Shown here: piece after piece, positions 27,447-36,835 of the stretch
How positions within the stretch are numbered: position 1 is the stretch's first letter
Layout of the letters: each line of letters opens with the position of its first letter
Position numbers and translations under genes: made by a program
NCBI GenBank assembly: GCA_034521755.1
Contig: JAXHMB010000001.1
Span: 496,001 to 560,000 of the forward strand
Direction: 5' to 3'
Source of the DNA: JAXHMB01 sp034521755
GTDB taxonomy: Bacteria; Bacteroidota; Rhodothermia; Balneolales; Balneolaceae
Length of the DNA stretch: 64,000 bases
Notes under the pieces: generated by a model
Seen by the model: only the letters and a program-made list of their open reading frames with translations
What the model was told of the DNA's origin: nothing
Databases searched by the model: none

Positions 27447-30400
27447 CGTGAAATTGCTTCTTTGCTAAAGTTAATTCCTCCCAAATTCCCATCAGCAGCA
27501 ATATCAGCAGCGTACTGCTGCCCAGTCCCCAGACGACTACCGTTGCCAGACGATACCAGAATTCGCTTTCGCCAAATATGATCATGGGTATCAGGCCACC
27601 TATGGTGGTAAGCGTCGTGATGAGTACGGCGCGCATTTTATTCCGATATACATACAGCCAGCTTCGCAGACCGTGAATGCCCAGCGAACGCATCAGCTGT
27701 TTTTCGTGCATCAGTAAAATAGAGTTATTAACCACTACCCCTACGCAAAGCAGTGTACCGGCAATAGCTCCGCGGTCAAAAGCTAAGTCATGGTACATCG
27801 TGCCCGTCATGATACCCATAAGACTTAGCGGTACGGCCAGAATCACCACCAAAGGATCCAGCCAGGATTCCAGCAGTCCGGAAACAATCATCCATACGCT
27901 TAAGATGGTAAGTCCAAAAAGCAGTAACAGATTGCGCGTATTTTGTTCTTCTCCAAAATTAAAAATTCCACCTGTTCCATATTCTATAGAAGCCCCCACG
28001 GGCACAGGCGTTTCTTCCAACACACTTTTTATATATTCTCTGCCAAGGCGGTGTGGACCCAAAAAATCTACGCTCACCTGACGAAAATAGGACTGATCTT
28101 CTCTCCTGATTTGCGACTGGCTTTTTTCTTTACCCAGCGTGGCTACTTCTTCCAGTGAAAAAGTAACATTCTTGTTCTGTCTTTTTTCGTCCAGCAGCGT
28201 TTCAGGCAGTCGATTTTGGTTCAGGTTTTGGCTCACCAGGTACAACCGCTGCCCATCCAGTTCTATCCTGCCTTGGGTATTTATAGGGTTTACATCCAGG
28301 GCAATAGATTCAAAAAGTTCTCCGCGACTAATATCCCGCAGTGCCAGGGCTTCATCGTTAAGCTTTAAATAATATTGATACAGATCATCGCGAGAGAACC
28401 AGCCGGTATCATGAATATCCACTTCTCGTACGCGCCTATTTTCCTTTAGTCGATTTTGTAAATTCTGGGCCAGTTCCAGCAGCTGATCATACGAAAACCC
28501 TTTCAAAGAAATACGATGGCTGGAAGCACTGCTGCCAAAACCGGTACTGATACCATCACCCAGTCCCCCAACCGAAATGGCTGAATTTCCGGTACGGGCT
28601 GCCAGATATTGCGCTTCTGCATAAAAAATATAGGGTTCCGGTTTAAACAGGAATTCATCCTTGATATTAAAGGTAAGCCGTGCCCCGCTGTATTCCGACA
28701 GCCGAGCCTCATAGTAAGAAAAAGCCGCACTGTAAGGCTCTGCGATATGCTCAAAGTTGCGGGCCATCTTGTCAATCTCTGAAAGAGGCGTTCCCTGTGG
28801 TGTTCGGATAGAGACATAGATTCTCTGCTGTTGTTGGCCTCCCCAGGGGCTCCCAAAATAGGTTTCGTTGAAAAAGCGGTATGGTAGTCCCCCGATAATG
28901 GGATCAATGGCATCCCTGTTATCAAAATAGACTTGAGTAAATTCCGGCCAGGCAGTACCACTGTCCCAGTCGGGTTCTTCAATGGCAAATAACGGAATGC
29001 CTATTACAGCAATAAAGCCTGCGTAAAAAAGCCAGCGCAACTTATGACGCCAGTTAAAAAGCCATAGCGCCGGTCTTTTTATCATCCTAAACAATCCTTT
29101 CTTTTTATCAGGCAATCGAGATAAATCTCGATTTACGTTAGAAGGCACCAACCAGATCAAAGCGTATGGAATCCATGTAAGCGCTATAAATACCGAAGAA
29201 ATTAAGGTAAATGATAAAGCCACGGCAAGAGGAACTAAAAAGAGTTGCAGCTCTTGCAAAGCAAAAAAGACCGGGATAAAAATTCCAACCGTGGTAAAAG
29301 TACTGCCCAGGACCGGAACAAGGGTCCGCGGGAGTTGTTTTTTTACATGGTCAATACGGTCTGAAAGAGTTTCCGGCAACCCGGGATTCAACTGCTCAAA
29401 TACTACAACCGCATTATCGATAATCATACCCAGGGCAACGGTCAGCCCTGCCAGGGTGATTACATTCAGCGTATGGCCAATAAAATATAAGATACTGGTA
29501 CTCAGCAGCAGTGAAAATAATATACTGCCCAAAATCACAAACGGCGCCCGAAAACGGCGGATAAACATCAGGAGCACCAGAAAAATAACCAGCAAGCTAA
29601 TCATAGCCTGATACTGCAGATTACCAAACTGCTCACGCAGCTCTTCAGTGGCATCCCGCTCAAGCTGAAGAAACATATCCTGTGGCAGTTTCTGCTCTAT
29701 TTCTTGCATACGGCTGCGAATACGTTCTGCAAGACCAATGGCATCTGCTCCACTCTCTTTCAAAAATTCTACGCTCAAGGCCGGACTGCCGTTAATCCGT
29801 TTGAGTGTAGTAGCCGGATAGTCTTCAATAGAAACGTTAGCAATACTGGAAAGTTCTATTTGTCGTTGTGAGTTGGGCAGCTTGATCTTGAATTCTCGAA
29901 TGGACGCAAGACCATCAAATTGCGGTGCAACCAGCAGACTGCTTCTCTTCCCGGAACTTTCCACATACCCCGAAGAGCGCCACTGCAAATTATTGCGGAT
30001 ATCATTCATTATCTGCTGCTGGCTGAGCCTATATTGCTCCAGCTTATTCACGTCAAAAGCAACGGTAAGGGCAGGCTCTCGGGCACCGTTGATCTGTACA
30101 TCTGAAAGTCCTTCGATGCCCAGCAGCGGTAGCCTAATATTTTGGCGGGCATATTCCAGCAAATCACGGACAGGACGTTCACCGCTTAGCGAATACACCA
30201 CAAACGTTTGCAGCTCCTGCAGTTCTTCGGGCACCCTTCGACTAATAGTGCCCTGTCGAACATTGGGAGGCAGCGTCTCCTGCAGGCTAAACAAATATTC
30301 CTGCAGCTCTACCACGCGGTAGTCCACCGGAGCATTGCGGGCAAAAGTAACGGTTACGCTGGATCGCCCTTCTTGTGAAATGGATTCTACTTTTTGAACA

Positions 30401-30621
30401 TCCCGCAGGCGGTTGGCGGCCTGCTCCACCTTGCGGGTTACTTCCTTTTCCATCACCTCCGGTGATGTGCTGCCCCAGTTATAGCTGACGGATATGGAAG
30501 GAAGGTTTAGTTCGGGAGCCTGCTCCAAGGGAATTTGACGCCAGGCTACAATACCAATCACCACTACCAACAGGTAGGTCAGAGAAATAAGGTAGCGGCG
30601 TTGAAACAAGTTTGAAAGCAT
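27424..30621 (-). CDS. RND efflux transporter (HAE1/AcrB-like), intact
   Basis: 1065 residues with the two-fold RND plan: a membrane helix near 12-30, a large periplasmic loop, a block of helices from about 330-520 (VIFLVLLMFIRRFRAPFVILG, GLTVALGMIIDNAVVVFEQL), a second loop and a second helix block near 880-1040 (VVILAVPLSLMGIMTGTMY, TLLCVGVVVNNSILLMHEK). The GMIIDNAVVV helix 4 motif carries the acidic residue of the proton relay. It would move substrates from periplasm or membrane across the outer membrane with an adaptor and TolC-type channel, neither encoded next to it. It follows a DsbA-like gene of the peptide system, and its 5' end is the piece copied in the module joints. Confidence 0.93.
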   Translation of the reverse strand: MLSNLFQRRYLISLTYLLVVVIGIVAWRQIPLEQAPELNLPSISVSYNWGSTSPEVMEKEVTRKVEQAANRLRDVQKVESISQEGRSSVTVTFARNAPVDYRVVELQEYLFSLQETLPPNVRQGTISRRVPEELQELQTFVVYSLSGERPVRDLLEYARQNIRLPLLGIEGLSDVQINGAREPALTVAFDVNKLEQYRLSQQQIMNDIRNNLQWRSSGYVESSGKRSSLLVAPQFDGLASIREFKIKLPNSQRQIELSSIANVSIEDYPATTLKRINGSPALSVEFLKESGADAIGLAERIRSRMQEIEQKLPQDMFLQLERDATEELREQFGNLQYQAMISLLVIFLVLLMFIRRFRAPFVILGSILFSLLLSTSILYFIGHTLNVITLAGLTVALGMIIDNAVVVFEQLNPGLPETLSDRIDHVKKQLPRTLVPVLGSTFTTVGIFIPVFFALQELQLFLVPLAVALSFTLISSVFIALTWIPYALIWLVPSNVNRDLSRLPDKKKGLFRMIKRPALWLFNWRHKLRWLFYAGFIAVIGIPLFAIEEPDWDSGTAWPEFTQVYFDNRDAIDPIIGGLPYRFFNETYFGSPWGGQQQQRIYVSIRTPQGTPLSEIDKMARNFEHIAEPYSAAFSYYEARLSEYSGARLTFNIKDEFLFKPEPYIFYAEAQYLAARTGNSAISVGGLGDGISTGFGSSASSHRISLKGFSYDQLLELAQNLQNRLKENRRVREVDIHDTGWFSRDDLYQYYLKLNDEALALRDISRGELFESIALDVNPINTQGRIELDGQRLYLVSQNLNQNRLPETLLDEKRQNKNVTFSLEEVATLGKEKSQSQIRREDQSYFRQVSVDFLGPHRLGREYIKSVLEETPVPVGASIEYGTGGIFNFGEEQNTRNLLLLFGLTILSVWMIVSGLLESWLDPLVVILAVPLSLMGIMTGTMYHDLAFDRGAIAGTLLCVGVVVNNSILLMHEKQLMRSLGIHGLRSWLYVYRNKMRAVLITTLTTIGGLIPMIIFGESEFWYRLATVVVWGLGSSTLLILLLMGIWEELTLAKKQFHANFLPKP

Positions 30622-30845
30622 ATCATCAAGATAATAGACAGGAATGAAATATCAAGATTGGTAACAAAATCCGGCTATTTAATCTATATACAAAATCTTT
30701 TAATCAGATTGTTTAGGGACATCAAAAATTATGCTATCTGCCTGTCTCAGCCAGAGCTTCTTTGATGATGAATTCAAACTGCTGCTCGGAAAGTACACCT
30801 GAGACCAACTTGCCATTAATCATAAACGTAGGAATTCCGGTAATG
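30519..30845. repeat. Duplicated tract, copy A (RND 5' end to dsbA 3' end)
   Basis: This stretch covers the first codons of the RND gene, the 112 bp gap and the last 37 codons of the DsbA-like gene. It is nearly base-for-base the same as 33739-34083, apart from a short block replaced by a GC-rich palindrome. It marks a recent tandem duplication or gene conversion. Confidence 0.85.
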
Positions 30846-31393
30846 CCTAATTTTCGACCAAGGTCAGTTCCGTTCGTTATAATTTGGGCTGTTTCTTGGT
30901 ACTCAGTACATTCTTCAAATTGGGAAATATTTGATATTTGTGCCTCTTTAGCTAGTTCACTATAAGATATACTGCCAAGGCTGTCTTGGCTGGCAAATAA
31001 TAAGTTATGGTAACTTTCAAATCTACCCTGTCGCCCTGCACATTCGGTAGCAATGGCCGCCTCGAAAGCAAATTCATGACCACTTAATGGAAAATGTTCA
31101 TGAACAACAGAAACTTCTTTAGGGTAATTTTGCTGAACGGCTTTCACTGAAGCTTGCACCTGTTTACAATACGGGCACTGGTAATCAAAAAACTCAATGA
31201 TTTGTACCGGAGCATCCGCCGAGCCGATGCGCTGGCCAGTTAGTTTTAACTGCTTCCAATTCTCTACCTGTTGAACAACAGATTGCGGTGCAGATTTGAA
31301 AAACTCTTGGCGGAGAACTAAACCCGTTATAATTAAGGCACAAACAACTAAGATACCAGTAAAGCCCATCGATATTTTTTCTTTGGTTCTCAC
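30734..31393 (-). CDS. Membrane-anchored DsbA-like thiol oxidoreductase, copy 1
   Basis: 219 residues. One N-terminal membrane helix (about 10-28, GILVVCALIITGLVL) anchors a DsbA/thioredoxin_4 domain in the periplasm: IIEFFDYQCPYCKQV (CPYC active site near residue 75), a helical insert, then a cis-proline loop GITGIPTFMINGKLVSG. Such proteins oxidise or isomerise disulfides. It follows a propeller gene and a cysteine-rich peptide gene on the same strand, so the peptide is a plausible substrate. The last 37 codons are nearly identical to those of copy 2 at 33970, unlike the rest, which points to gene conversion. Confidence 0.88.
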   Translation of the reverse strand: MRTKEKISMGFTGILVVCALIITGLVLRQEFFKSAPQSVVQQVENWKQLKLTGQRIGSADAPVQIIEFFDYQCPYCKQVQASVKAVQQNYPKEVSVVHEHFPLSGHEFAFEAAIATECAGRQGRFESYHNLLFASQDSLGSISYSELAKEAQISNISQFEECTEYQETAQIITNGTDLGRKLGITGIPTFMINGKLVSGVLSEQQFEFIIKEALAETGR

Positions 31394-31406
31394 GGTCTCA
31401 ATACAG

Positions 31407-32507
31407 CTAAAAATTAATACTATCTAAAGGAATTTTATAAATAAACTCATTAAAAGCGGAACTCAAATACAAGTGATTATCATGAAATAGCAACTGCCTA
31501 ATATTTAAGGTTTTTCCACTTATTAAAAATTGAAATTTACCAGAAATTTTATAGTTTCCTTCATTTGATGAGTTGAGTTTGTATAATGTTTTTTTTACGG
31601 TAAAAAATATAGATCCATCAGCATGCAAATAAATATGTTGAAACAACCAGTTAACCCCTAAAGCCTTATTCTTCTTTACGGGTTTCACAGGCGGATTGTC
31701 AAGCTCATCAAAATAGTTCGATTTTATTTTCAGTGTTACTACATTTTTTATATTGCTATCATACAAAAATAAATATGGCAGCCCAGTGTATGCAATAAGA
31801 ATCTTTCCCGATCTATAATCTGCAGAGATTAAATATCAATTATAAGCCATTGGCTGATACCCATTAGGTATCAGTTTAGGAAAAAAAGAATCTTTTTTCT
31901 CAAAAGGTGGTTTGGCTTTATATATATCAATTAAAAAATTTGGATTTTCAAAAGAAGTAGGTAAAAATAATTTTTGGTTTACAGCGCCCGTATTTGGATG
32001 GTGTAATGCCATTAAAACTACTGGAATAAAATCTAAGTAATGAAAATTTTTATCATATACCTGTATCCCAGCCTTTTTCTGATCAGCTGTAAAAATAAAT
32101 TCTTTATTTCGGAAAATTGCTTTTAAATCTGAAAACTCTTTGGGGCCCTTCCCTTTTCTTCCAATTTTTCGATGAATAATCCCCGTATTATCCATCACTA
32201 ATATACCATTCTGGTCTTCATCAGCTACATATAAACTTTCACCTACAGCAATTATACCTCTTGGTTTTCCAAGTATTGTCGCTTCATTTGATAAAGACTT
32301 ACCCTGCCAATTATTTTTAGAAATTTGTATCTGTGAAATATTATTTTGATTAATAGTTATCTCTTGTATCGGAGCAGCATTTAAAAGTTGACTTAAACTT
32401 TTTGCTCTTGATGCACCAGAATCTTCAGAACTGGACTTATTGCTCGGTTCTGAACAGGAAATCAATGCCAAACTAAACACAATGCAAAAAAGGGTATATT
32501 GTTTCAA
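31407..32507 (-). CDS. 6-bladed beta-propeller lipoprotein 1, one frameshift
   Basis: The N-terminal lipobox is LALISC (residues 13-18). The body has repeated strand motifs: GESLYVADEDQNGILVMDNTG, then the motif GRKGKGPKEF, then FIFTADQKKAGIQVYDKN. A single-base shift near 31835 connects PMAYN to SADYRSGKILIAYTGLPYLF and on to the end at 31407. The reconstructed 365 residues fit the TolB-like 6-bladed propellers of Bacteroidota, which are surface or periplasmic and mostly uncharacterised. It sits between the peptide gene (after a terminator hairpin) and dsbA copy 1. Confidence 0.8.
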
Positions 32508-32540
32508 GTTAATTAAGGTCTTTATAGAATTAATATTAAA

Positions 32541-32565
32541 TAAGGGAGAAAAATCTCTCCCTTAT
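32541..32565 (-). terminator. Terminator/attenuator between peptide 1 and propeller 1
   Basis: On the minus strand AAGGGAGA-gattt-TTCTCCCTT followed by an AT-rich tract, 18 bp after the peptide stop codon. It would let the peptide be expressed above the propeller. Confidence 0.75.
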
Positions 32566-32582
32566 GTTCGTTATTTTAAAAA

Positions 32583-32837
32583 TTACTGAACTTGGCAAGG
32601 CTCAAACCCATTACAAATAGTACCACCATACTGTCCACCTCCAGCATACTCTGTGGTAGTCCCATCACAAGTAACTGCCATTATCCATCTGGATGAAGTT
32701 TGAGTAACTAGGACATCGCACCCATTATTACTACAAGTAGATGTGCAAGCAGCAAAACTTGTAGTGGGCAAAAACAAATATGTGCTACCTAAAATTATTG
32801 TTAAACATGCAACAAAATTTACTATTTTTATCTTCAT
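32583..32837 (-). CDS. Secreted cysteine-rich peptide 1 (Sec signal peptide)
   Basis: 84 residues. A signal peptide (VNFVACLTIILGSTYLFLPTTSFA, cleavage near residue 29) is followed by a mature part of about 55 residues with six cysteines (ACTSTCSNNGCDV, then VTCDG, TICNG and PCQVQ), enough for three disulfides. There is no double-glycine leader. The gene lies between an AraC-type regulator and a propeller lipoprotein, and its downstream hairpin separates it from the latter. The function is unknown; toxin, signal or surface peptide are all possible. Confidence 0.75.
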   Translation of the reverse strand: MKIKIVNFVACLTIILGSTYLFLPTTSFAACTSTCSNNGCDVLVTQTSSRWIMAVTCDGTTTEYAGGGQYGGTICNGFEPCQVQ

Positions 32838-32959
32838 AATACATTCCTATTAAATTAAAATTAACGAACTACTTTTATTCTAGGCAATTCTAAACACTCC
32901 TGCTTTTAAAATCCCTTTTATTTTCTCTTGTAATTTCCCCATTTGCTTTTTGTTTCTGT

Positions 32960-33403
32960 TCATCCATCCCTTTTTCTCCATCTTGAAGGAGATTCGCCCA
33001 TCCTGCTTTTAAAGGCATTCGAAAAAACAGCCGCACTCGAAAATCCCAACTCAAAGGCAATAGCAGAAATGGGCACATCAGCAAGATCAATTTTCGAAAG
33101 CAGTTGTTTTGCTACTTCCATACGGTGAAATAATATATACTGCTTGGGGGTTTTGCCAAGATGATATTTGAATTTTCCGGAAAAGTTGTTGCCATTAATC
33201 CGGCACTGCTGCTTCATCCAGCCGACGGTTAGCTTGGGATCAAACAGGTGGGCGATGATAAAAACAAGGGCACGCTGAACTAAGAGTGGCAAATCCTCCT
33301 GCACCGTGGCTTTGGAGGAAAAATTCTGCGGTACATCTTTTTCGGATACTCTCTCTTTGTAGGTTTCCAGCAGGTGCCGGACTTCTTCAAATTTTGCCTG
33401 CAT
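32960..33403 (-). CDS. AraC-type transcriptional regulator 1
   Basis: 147 residues. The C-terminal 100 residues form an AraC/XylS double helix-turn-helix: LTVGWMKQQCRINGNNFSGKF is the first unit and VPISAIAFELGFSSAAVFSN the second, ending SPSRWRKR. The N-terminal 45 residues are too short for a usual ligand domain. It is preceded by a TAGAA repeat and a -33/-7 pair shared with two paralogues (36219 and 51777). Position directly upstream of a peptide-propeller-dsbA unit suggests it controls that unit. Start ATG at 33403, with a GGAG box 7-10 bp upstream (GAGGAGTGTT). Confidence 0.88.
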   Translation of the reverse strand: MQAKFEEVRHLLETYKERVSEKDVPQNFSSKATVQEDLPLLVQRALVFIIAHLFDPKLTVGWMKQQCRINGNNFSGKFKYHLGKTPKQYILFHRMEVAKQLLSKIDLADVPISAIAFELGFSSAAVFSNAFKSRMGESPSRWRKRDG

Positions 33404-33432
33404 AACACTCCTCGATTTCTCTTTGACCTATT

Positions 33433-33490
33433 TAATTTTAGAGCGTCGTTGGCTATTCAATTCAATAGAATAGAATAGAATAGAATAGAA
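33433..33490 (-). promoter_or_regulatory. Promoter of AraC-type regulator 1 with TAGAA microsatellite (5 units)
   Basis: On the minus strand: (TTCTA)5 at 33490-33466, then TTG at 33460-33458, a 17 bp spacer and TAAAATTA at 33440-33433. This fits the Bacteroidota-type -33 TTG / -7 TAnnTTTG pair. The same layout recurs at 36681-36723 and 52280-52337 with different repeat numbers. Confidence 0.7.
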
Positions 33491-33657
33491 TAGAGCGCCC
33501 CAATAGTCATTAACAGGAGTTCCAGGTAATCAAGTGTTACAGCATTTCGGTATTTCCAGTAATAACACGCAGATTGCCATACGTATTTTTGAGTGGCCAA
33601 TTCTTGGAAAGGTTTTTGGGGCCAAAATAAGCGGTAGGCAACTAGAAATGTGATCAA
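33457..33657 (-). pseudogene. Conserved ORF fragment shared by module joints, copy 1
   Basis: A short frame whose central part (FQELATQKYVWQSACYYWK, then RNAVTLDY) recurs at 52300-52485. The conserved block is probably the remnant of a longer gene carried by the duplicated unit. The family could not be identified. The C-terminal part is only translated microsatellite (YSILFYSI), so as a whole it is not a real gene. Confidence 0.4.
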
Positions 33658-33704
33658 CGAAATGAAAAAATCTCGTTTTATATTTTAAGTATCATCTCAT
33701 GCCC

Positions 33705-33858
33705 CAGCTGTAGCTCACGGATATGGAGGGCAGATTCAGCTCCGGAGCCTGCTCCAAGGGAATTTGACGCCAGGCTACAATACCAACCCTGAAGGCTCGG
33801 GGCCAACAGGTAGGTCAGAGAAATAAGGTAGCGGCGTTGAAACAAGTTTGAAAGCATA
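33705..33858 (-). pseudogene. 5' remnant of RND transporter gene, copy 1
   Basis: The minus strand reads the RND beginning (SNLFQRRYLISLTYLL, then QIPLEQAPELNLP) with a GC-rich palindrome CCCTGAAGGCTCGGGG replacing about 10 bp after residue 19. The sequence ends abruptly near codon 50. It marks the joint between two duplicated modules. Confidence 0.8.
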
Positions 33859-34083
33859 TCATCAAGATAATAGACAGGAATGAAATATCAAGATTGGTAA
33901 CAAAATCCGGCTATTTAATCTATATACAAAATCTTTTAATCAGATTGTTTAGGGACATCAAAAATTATGCTATCTGCCTGTCTCAGCCAGAGCTTCTTTG
34001 ATGATGAATTCAAACTGCTGCTCGGAAAGTACACCTGAGACCAACTTGCCATTAATCATAAACGTAGGAATTCCGGTAATACC
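33739..34083. repeat. Duplicated tract, copy B
   Basis: Nearly identical to 30519-30845 (RND 5' end, gap, and last 37 codons of the DsbA-like gene). Upstream of codon position 34083 the two dsbA genes differ at many sites, so identity stops sharply inside the gene. Confidence 0.85.
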
Positions 34084-34642
34084 CAGCTCTCGTGCCAGAT
34101 TTGTTCCGTCTGTTATGATTTGAGCCGGCTGTTGGTTTTGCACGCAGTTTTCAAAAGCAGCAATATCCGGCACGCCTGTTTTATTTGCCAGCTCTGTGTA
34201 AGAAAAAATGCCTAAACTGTCCTGATGAACAAACAGCTGCTGGTGATACTTCCGGAACATGTCTTGCCGGGGCGGCACATTCAGCGGCCACGGCGGCATC
34301 AAAGGCGAACTGGTGCCCACTCAGCGGAAAATGAGTATATACTACTGAAACCTTCTCACCATATTGTTTTTTTGCCGCCCGAACGACTGGCTCCACACGC
34401 TTACAATAGGGGCACTGGTAATCGAAAAATTCTACGATTTTAACAGGTGAGTCCGTATGACCAAATTGCGAACCAGTAAATACCAGTCTGTCCCAATTTT
34501 TCACTTTTTGAGACCTGGGTTGTAAATTAGATTGGAAAAATTCTTGGTACACAACTAGACCCATAATAATTATTGCAGAGACAACCAAGACAATCGTAAC
34601 AGAACGTGATATCATTTCTTTTGTTTTCATGCACTGAAACAA
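33970..34642 (-). CDS. Membrane-anchored DsbA-like thiol oxidoreductase, copy 2, one frameshift
   Basis: Paralogue of the 30734 gene. N-terminal membrane helix (VTIVLVVSAIIIMGLVV), then VKIVEFFDYQCPYCKRV with the CPYC site. A single-base shift near 34270-34280 (in a GCCGCCCCGG stretch) links AAECA to DMFRKYHQQLFVHQDSLG and to the cis-Pro loop GIPTFMING. About 222 residues when joined. Its C-terminal 37 codons match copy 1 nearly exactly. It follows propeller 2 by 2 bp, so the two are likely coupled. Confidence 0.83.
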
Positions 34643-34644
34643 AG

Positions 34645-35741
34645 TTAACTCTCAGATGGATTATCAAATTTGCTAATAAATTTTGTCCCATCACCTACAG
34701 TTATAGCATAAACATTTGCTGAATCTACAGTTAAGGACGTAAGAAAATGGTCTGTCGTATATGTTTCTAAATATTTCCCATCGATTGAGCTATATAGATC
34801 CAGATATTTAAAAGATTCATCATCATTATAGTGTGGTATTATAAATAAATGTTCATCACATACATCTAAATCTAAAGATGAAAATAGAGCTCCGGGTGTA
34901 TAGCTTAATAAGTTATTAGACAAATCACCGCTTTGAGTTTTTGCATAATTAGCTGATGTGTCATAGTTATCTATTGTTGACTTGGAAAAGACTATGTTAC
35001 CATCACTATCTATTTTTTTTATAATTGGTTCAGAGTACCCTGCAAAATAAATCTTATTCTCCTGACCAGAAATTACACCTTCATAAGACAGCATATTGTT
35101 TTGTTCCTGCTGGATATCTGCCAACAACTTATATATAGAATTATTACTGGTTCTAAATATATTTAGCAAGTTATCAGGAGATGATGGAAAAATAAAACAA
35201 GCCTTCCAGAATTAAGAGATGTGATACGATGAGGTTTTATTTTTATGCTAAATTCATCCATTAAACTACCTTCAAAGTTTAGCTTTAGTAATTTGGAATT
35301 AACTTCATCTATTACATATAAGTAGTCTTCTGTAATACTAAAACCAGTAAAATGAATTAACTCACCAGGTCCTCGACCAGTCTTGAATTCAATTCTTTCT
35401 ACTTTTTTGAGAGTCTTTTTATCAATTAGTAAAATTTGTTTTTTACGCCAATCATTAATTGCTAATAGCTTGCTATTTGATCGTATTTTCGACACATCTT
35501 GAAGTTGGAACTCACTTAAAGCCACTCTTTCTTGATTAGTCAGAGACTTTACAATGTTACGCTCATTCGTATCTTGTACATTTCTCTTAAGAAAATCTTT
35601 TTCTTGTGTACCAAGCTTACAACTGACTACCAATATTGAGAAAACACCTAATAATAAAAAATATCTATACAGCATATTTAATAAGCTTTTCATACCCAAA
35701 TTGTGTTCAGTTTTTTTGATCTTTACAAAATAATGAAGCAT
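34645..35741 (-). CDS. 6-bladed beta-propeller lipoprotein 2, one frameshift
   Basis: The probable start is the methionine at 35693 (MKSLLNMLYRYFLLLGVFS) with lipobox SILVVSC. The frame at 35741 merely extends upstream. The propeller motif RGPGELIHFTGF is near residue 115. A shift near 35170 links LVLFF to PSSPDNLLNIF and on to the C-terminal blades (KYLDLYSSIDGKYLETYTTD, LTVDSANVYAITVGD). It is similar in sequence to the broken propeller at 62507 on the other strand (YLDIYAIEDGR), which is also followed by a DsbA-like gene, so this is a second sub-family of propellers. Confidence 0.78.
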
Positions 35742-35768
35742 TTATCGTGCAATCTAAATTAAATTTAA

Positions 35769-35807
35769 TAAAGCTACCCTTGAGAACAGAGTCTTAAGGA
35801 TAGCTTT
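35769..35807 (-). terminator. Terminator/attenuator between peptide 2 and propeller 2
   Basis: Minus strand AAAGCTATCCTTAAGA-ctctgt-TCTCAAGGGTAGCTTT with two mismatches, followed by ATTAAATTT. Confidence 0.75.
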
Positions 35808-35864
35808 ATATGTAGCCTGGTTTCTGCATCGATAAATGATAGATAAGGGAAAATAGAACCACTA

Positions 35865-36098
35865 TCATTCAATTTCACCGGGTCCACCCTTATAACAATA
35901 AGTGATATTTCCAGGATCATCAACAGGTTCTATTGCCCCACAATAAGTATCTCCACCCGAACACTCTTCTCCAAGGCATCCAGTACATCCACCTGTGCAT
36001 GTTTCACCTTGTGAATATGCGCTACCTGGGGATGATAAATATATGGTCCCAAAGCTTATCAAAAATACTGAAAGAAAATTTATGGCTATTTTTTTCAT
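35865..36098 (-). CDS. Secreted cysteine-rich peptide 2 (Sec signal peptide)
   Basis: 77 residues. The signal peptide (AINFLSVFLISFGTIYLSSPG, cleavage near SAYS-Q) is followed by a mature part of about 48 residues with six cysteines (ETCTGGCTGCLGEECSGG, then TYCGA and ITYCYKGG). The context is the same as for peptide 1: downstream of an AraC-type gene, upstream of a hairpin and a propeller. The sequence outside the cysteines is unlike peptide 1, which suggests diversification after duplication. Confidence 0.75.
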   Translation of the reverse strand: MKKIAINFLSVFLISFGTIYLSSPGSAYSQGETCTGGCTGCLGEECSGGDTYCGAIEPVDDPGNITYCYKGGPGEIE

Positions 36099-36218
36099 GA
36101 CATTCCCTCCATTAATTAAAATTAACGAACTATTTTTATTCTAGGCAATTCTAAACACTCCTGCTTTTAAAATCCCTTTTATTTTCTCTTGTAATATCCC
36201 CATGCTTTTTGTTTCTGT

Positions 36219-36650
36219 TCATCCACCTCTTTTTCTCCATCTTGAAGGAGATTCGCCCATCCTGCTTTTAAAGGCATTCGAAAAAACAGCCGCACTCGAA
36301 AACCCCAACTCAAAGGCAATAGCAGAAATGGGCACATCAGCAAGATCAACTTTCGAAAGCAGTTGTTTTGCTACTTCCATACGGTGAAATAATATATACT
36401 GCTTGGGGGTTTGGTCAAGATGGTATTTAAATTTTCCGGAAAAGTTGTTGCCATTTATCCGGCACTGCTGCTTCATCCAGCCGACGGTTAGCTTGGGAGC
36501 AAACAGATGGTTAATGATAAAAACAAGGGCACGCCGAACTAAGAGTGTGCCCGTTGCTTCGGAGGACAAATTCTGCGGCAAATCTTTTTCAGTTAATCTC
36601 TCTTTTTAGGTTTCCAGCAGGTGCCGGATTTCTTTATCATTTTCCTGCAT
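36219..36650 (-). pseudogene. AraC-type regulator 2 with premature stop
   Basis: Near-identical to regulator 1 over the whole DNA-binding region (MKQQCRINGNNFSGKFKYHL, ISAIAFELGFSSAAVFSNAF). From ATG 36650 the frame reads MQENDKEIRHLLET then TAA at 36608-36606, where regulator 1 has a tyrosine codon, and continues in the same frame KERLTEKDLPQNLSS. A single base change therefore creates the stop. Re-initiation downstream could still give the HTH domain. Its promoter also has TCG in place of the -33 TTG and only three TAGAA units. Confidence 0.8.
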
Positions 36651-36680
36651 AACCACTCCTTGATTTCTCTTTGACCTATT

Positions 36681-36723
36681 TAATTTTAGAGCGTCGTTGA
36701 CTATCCGATAGAATAGAATAGAA
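36681..36723 (-). promoter_or_regulatory. Promoter of AraC-type regulator 2 with TAGAA microsatellite (3 units)
   Basis: Same layout as at 33433: TAAAATTA -7 (36688-36681), 17 bp spacer, TCG instead of TTG at 36708-36706, then three TTCTA units up to 36723. Confidence 0.6.
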
Positions 36724-36835
36724 TACGCTCGAGCTATAGTCACCTATAAGAGTGCATAGACGGGTACTTGTTAAAAAATAAAAATATGATATAAAGAGGT
36801 TTTTAATATATGGGCTACACTCCAGTTGCGGCTGG

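Noticed and set aside
33466..33490. Short tandem repeat as a CRISPR or VNTR within a gene
   Set aside because: Units are 5 bp without spacers and lie outside genes; the promoter-microsatellite reading fits all three copies better.
33457..33657. 66-residue ORF as an independent gene
   Set aside because: One third is translated microsatellite and the conserved block alone recurs at 52340-52500, so it is a fragment.
30519..34083. Insertion sequence as the cause of the duplicated tract
   Set aside because: No transposase, terminal inverted repeats or target duplication could be seen; ends fall inside coding genes.
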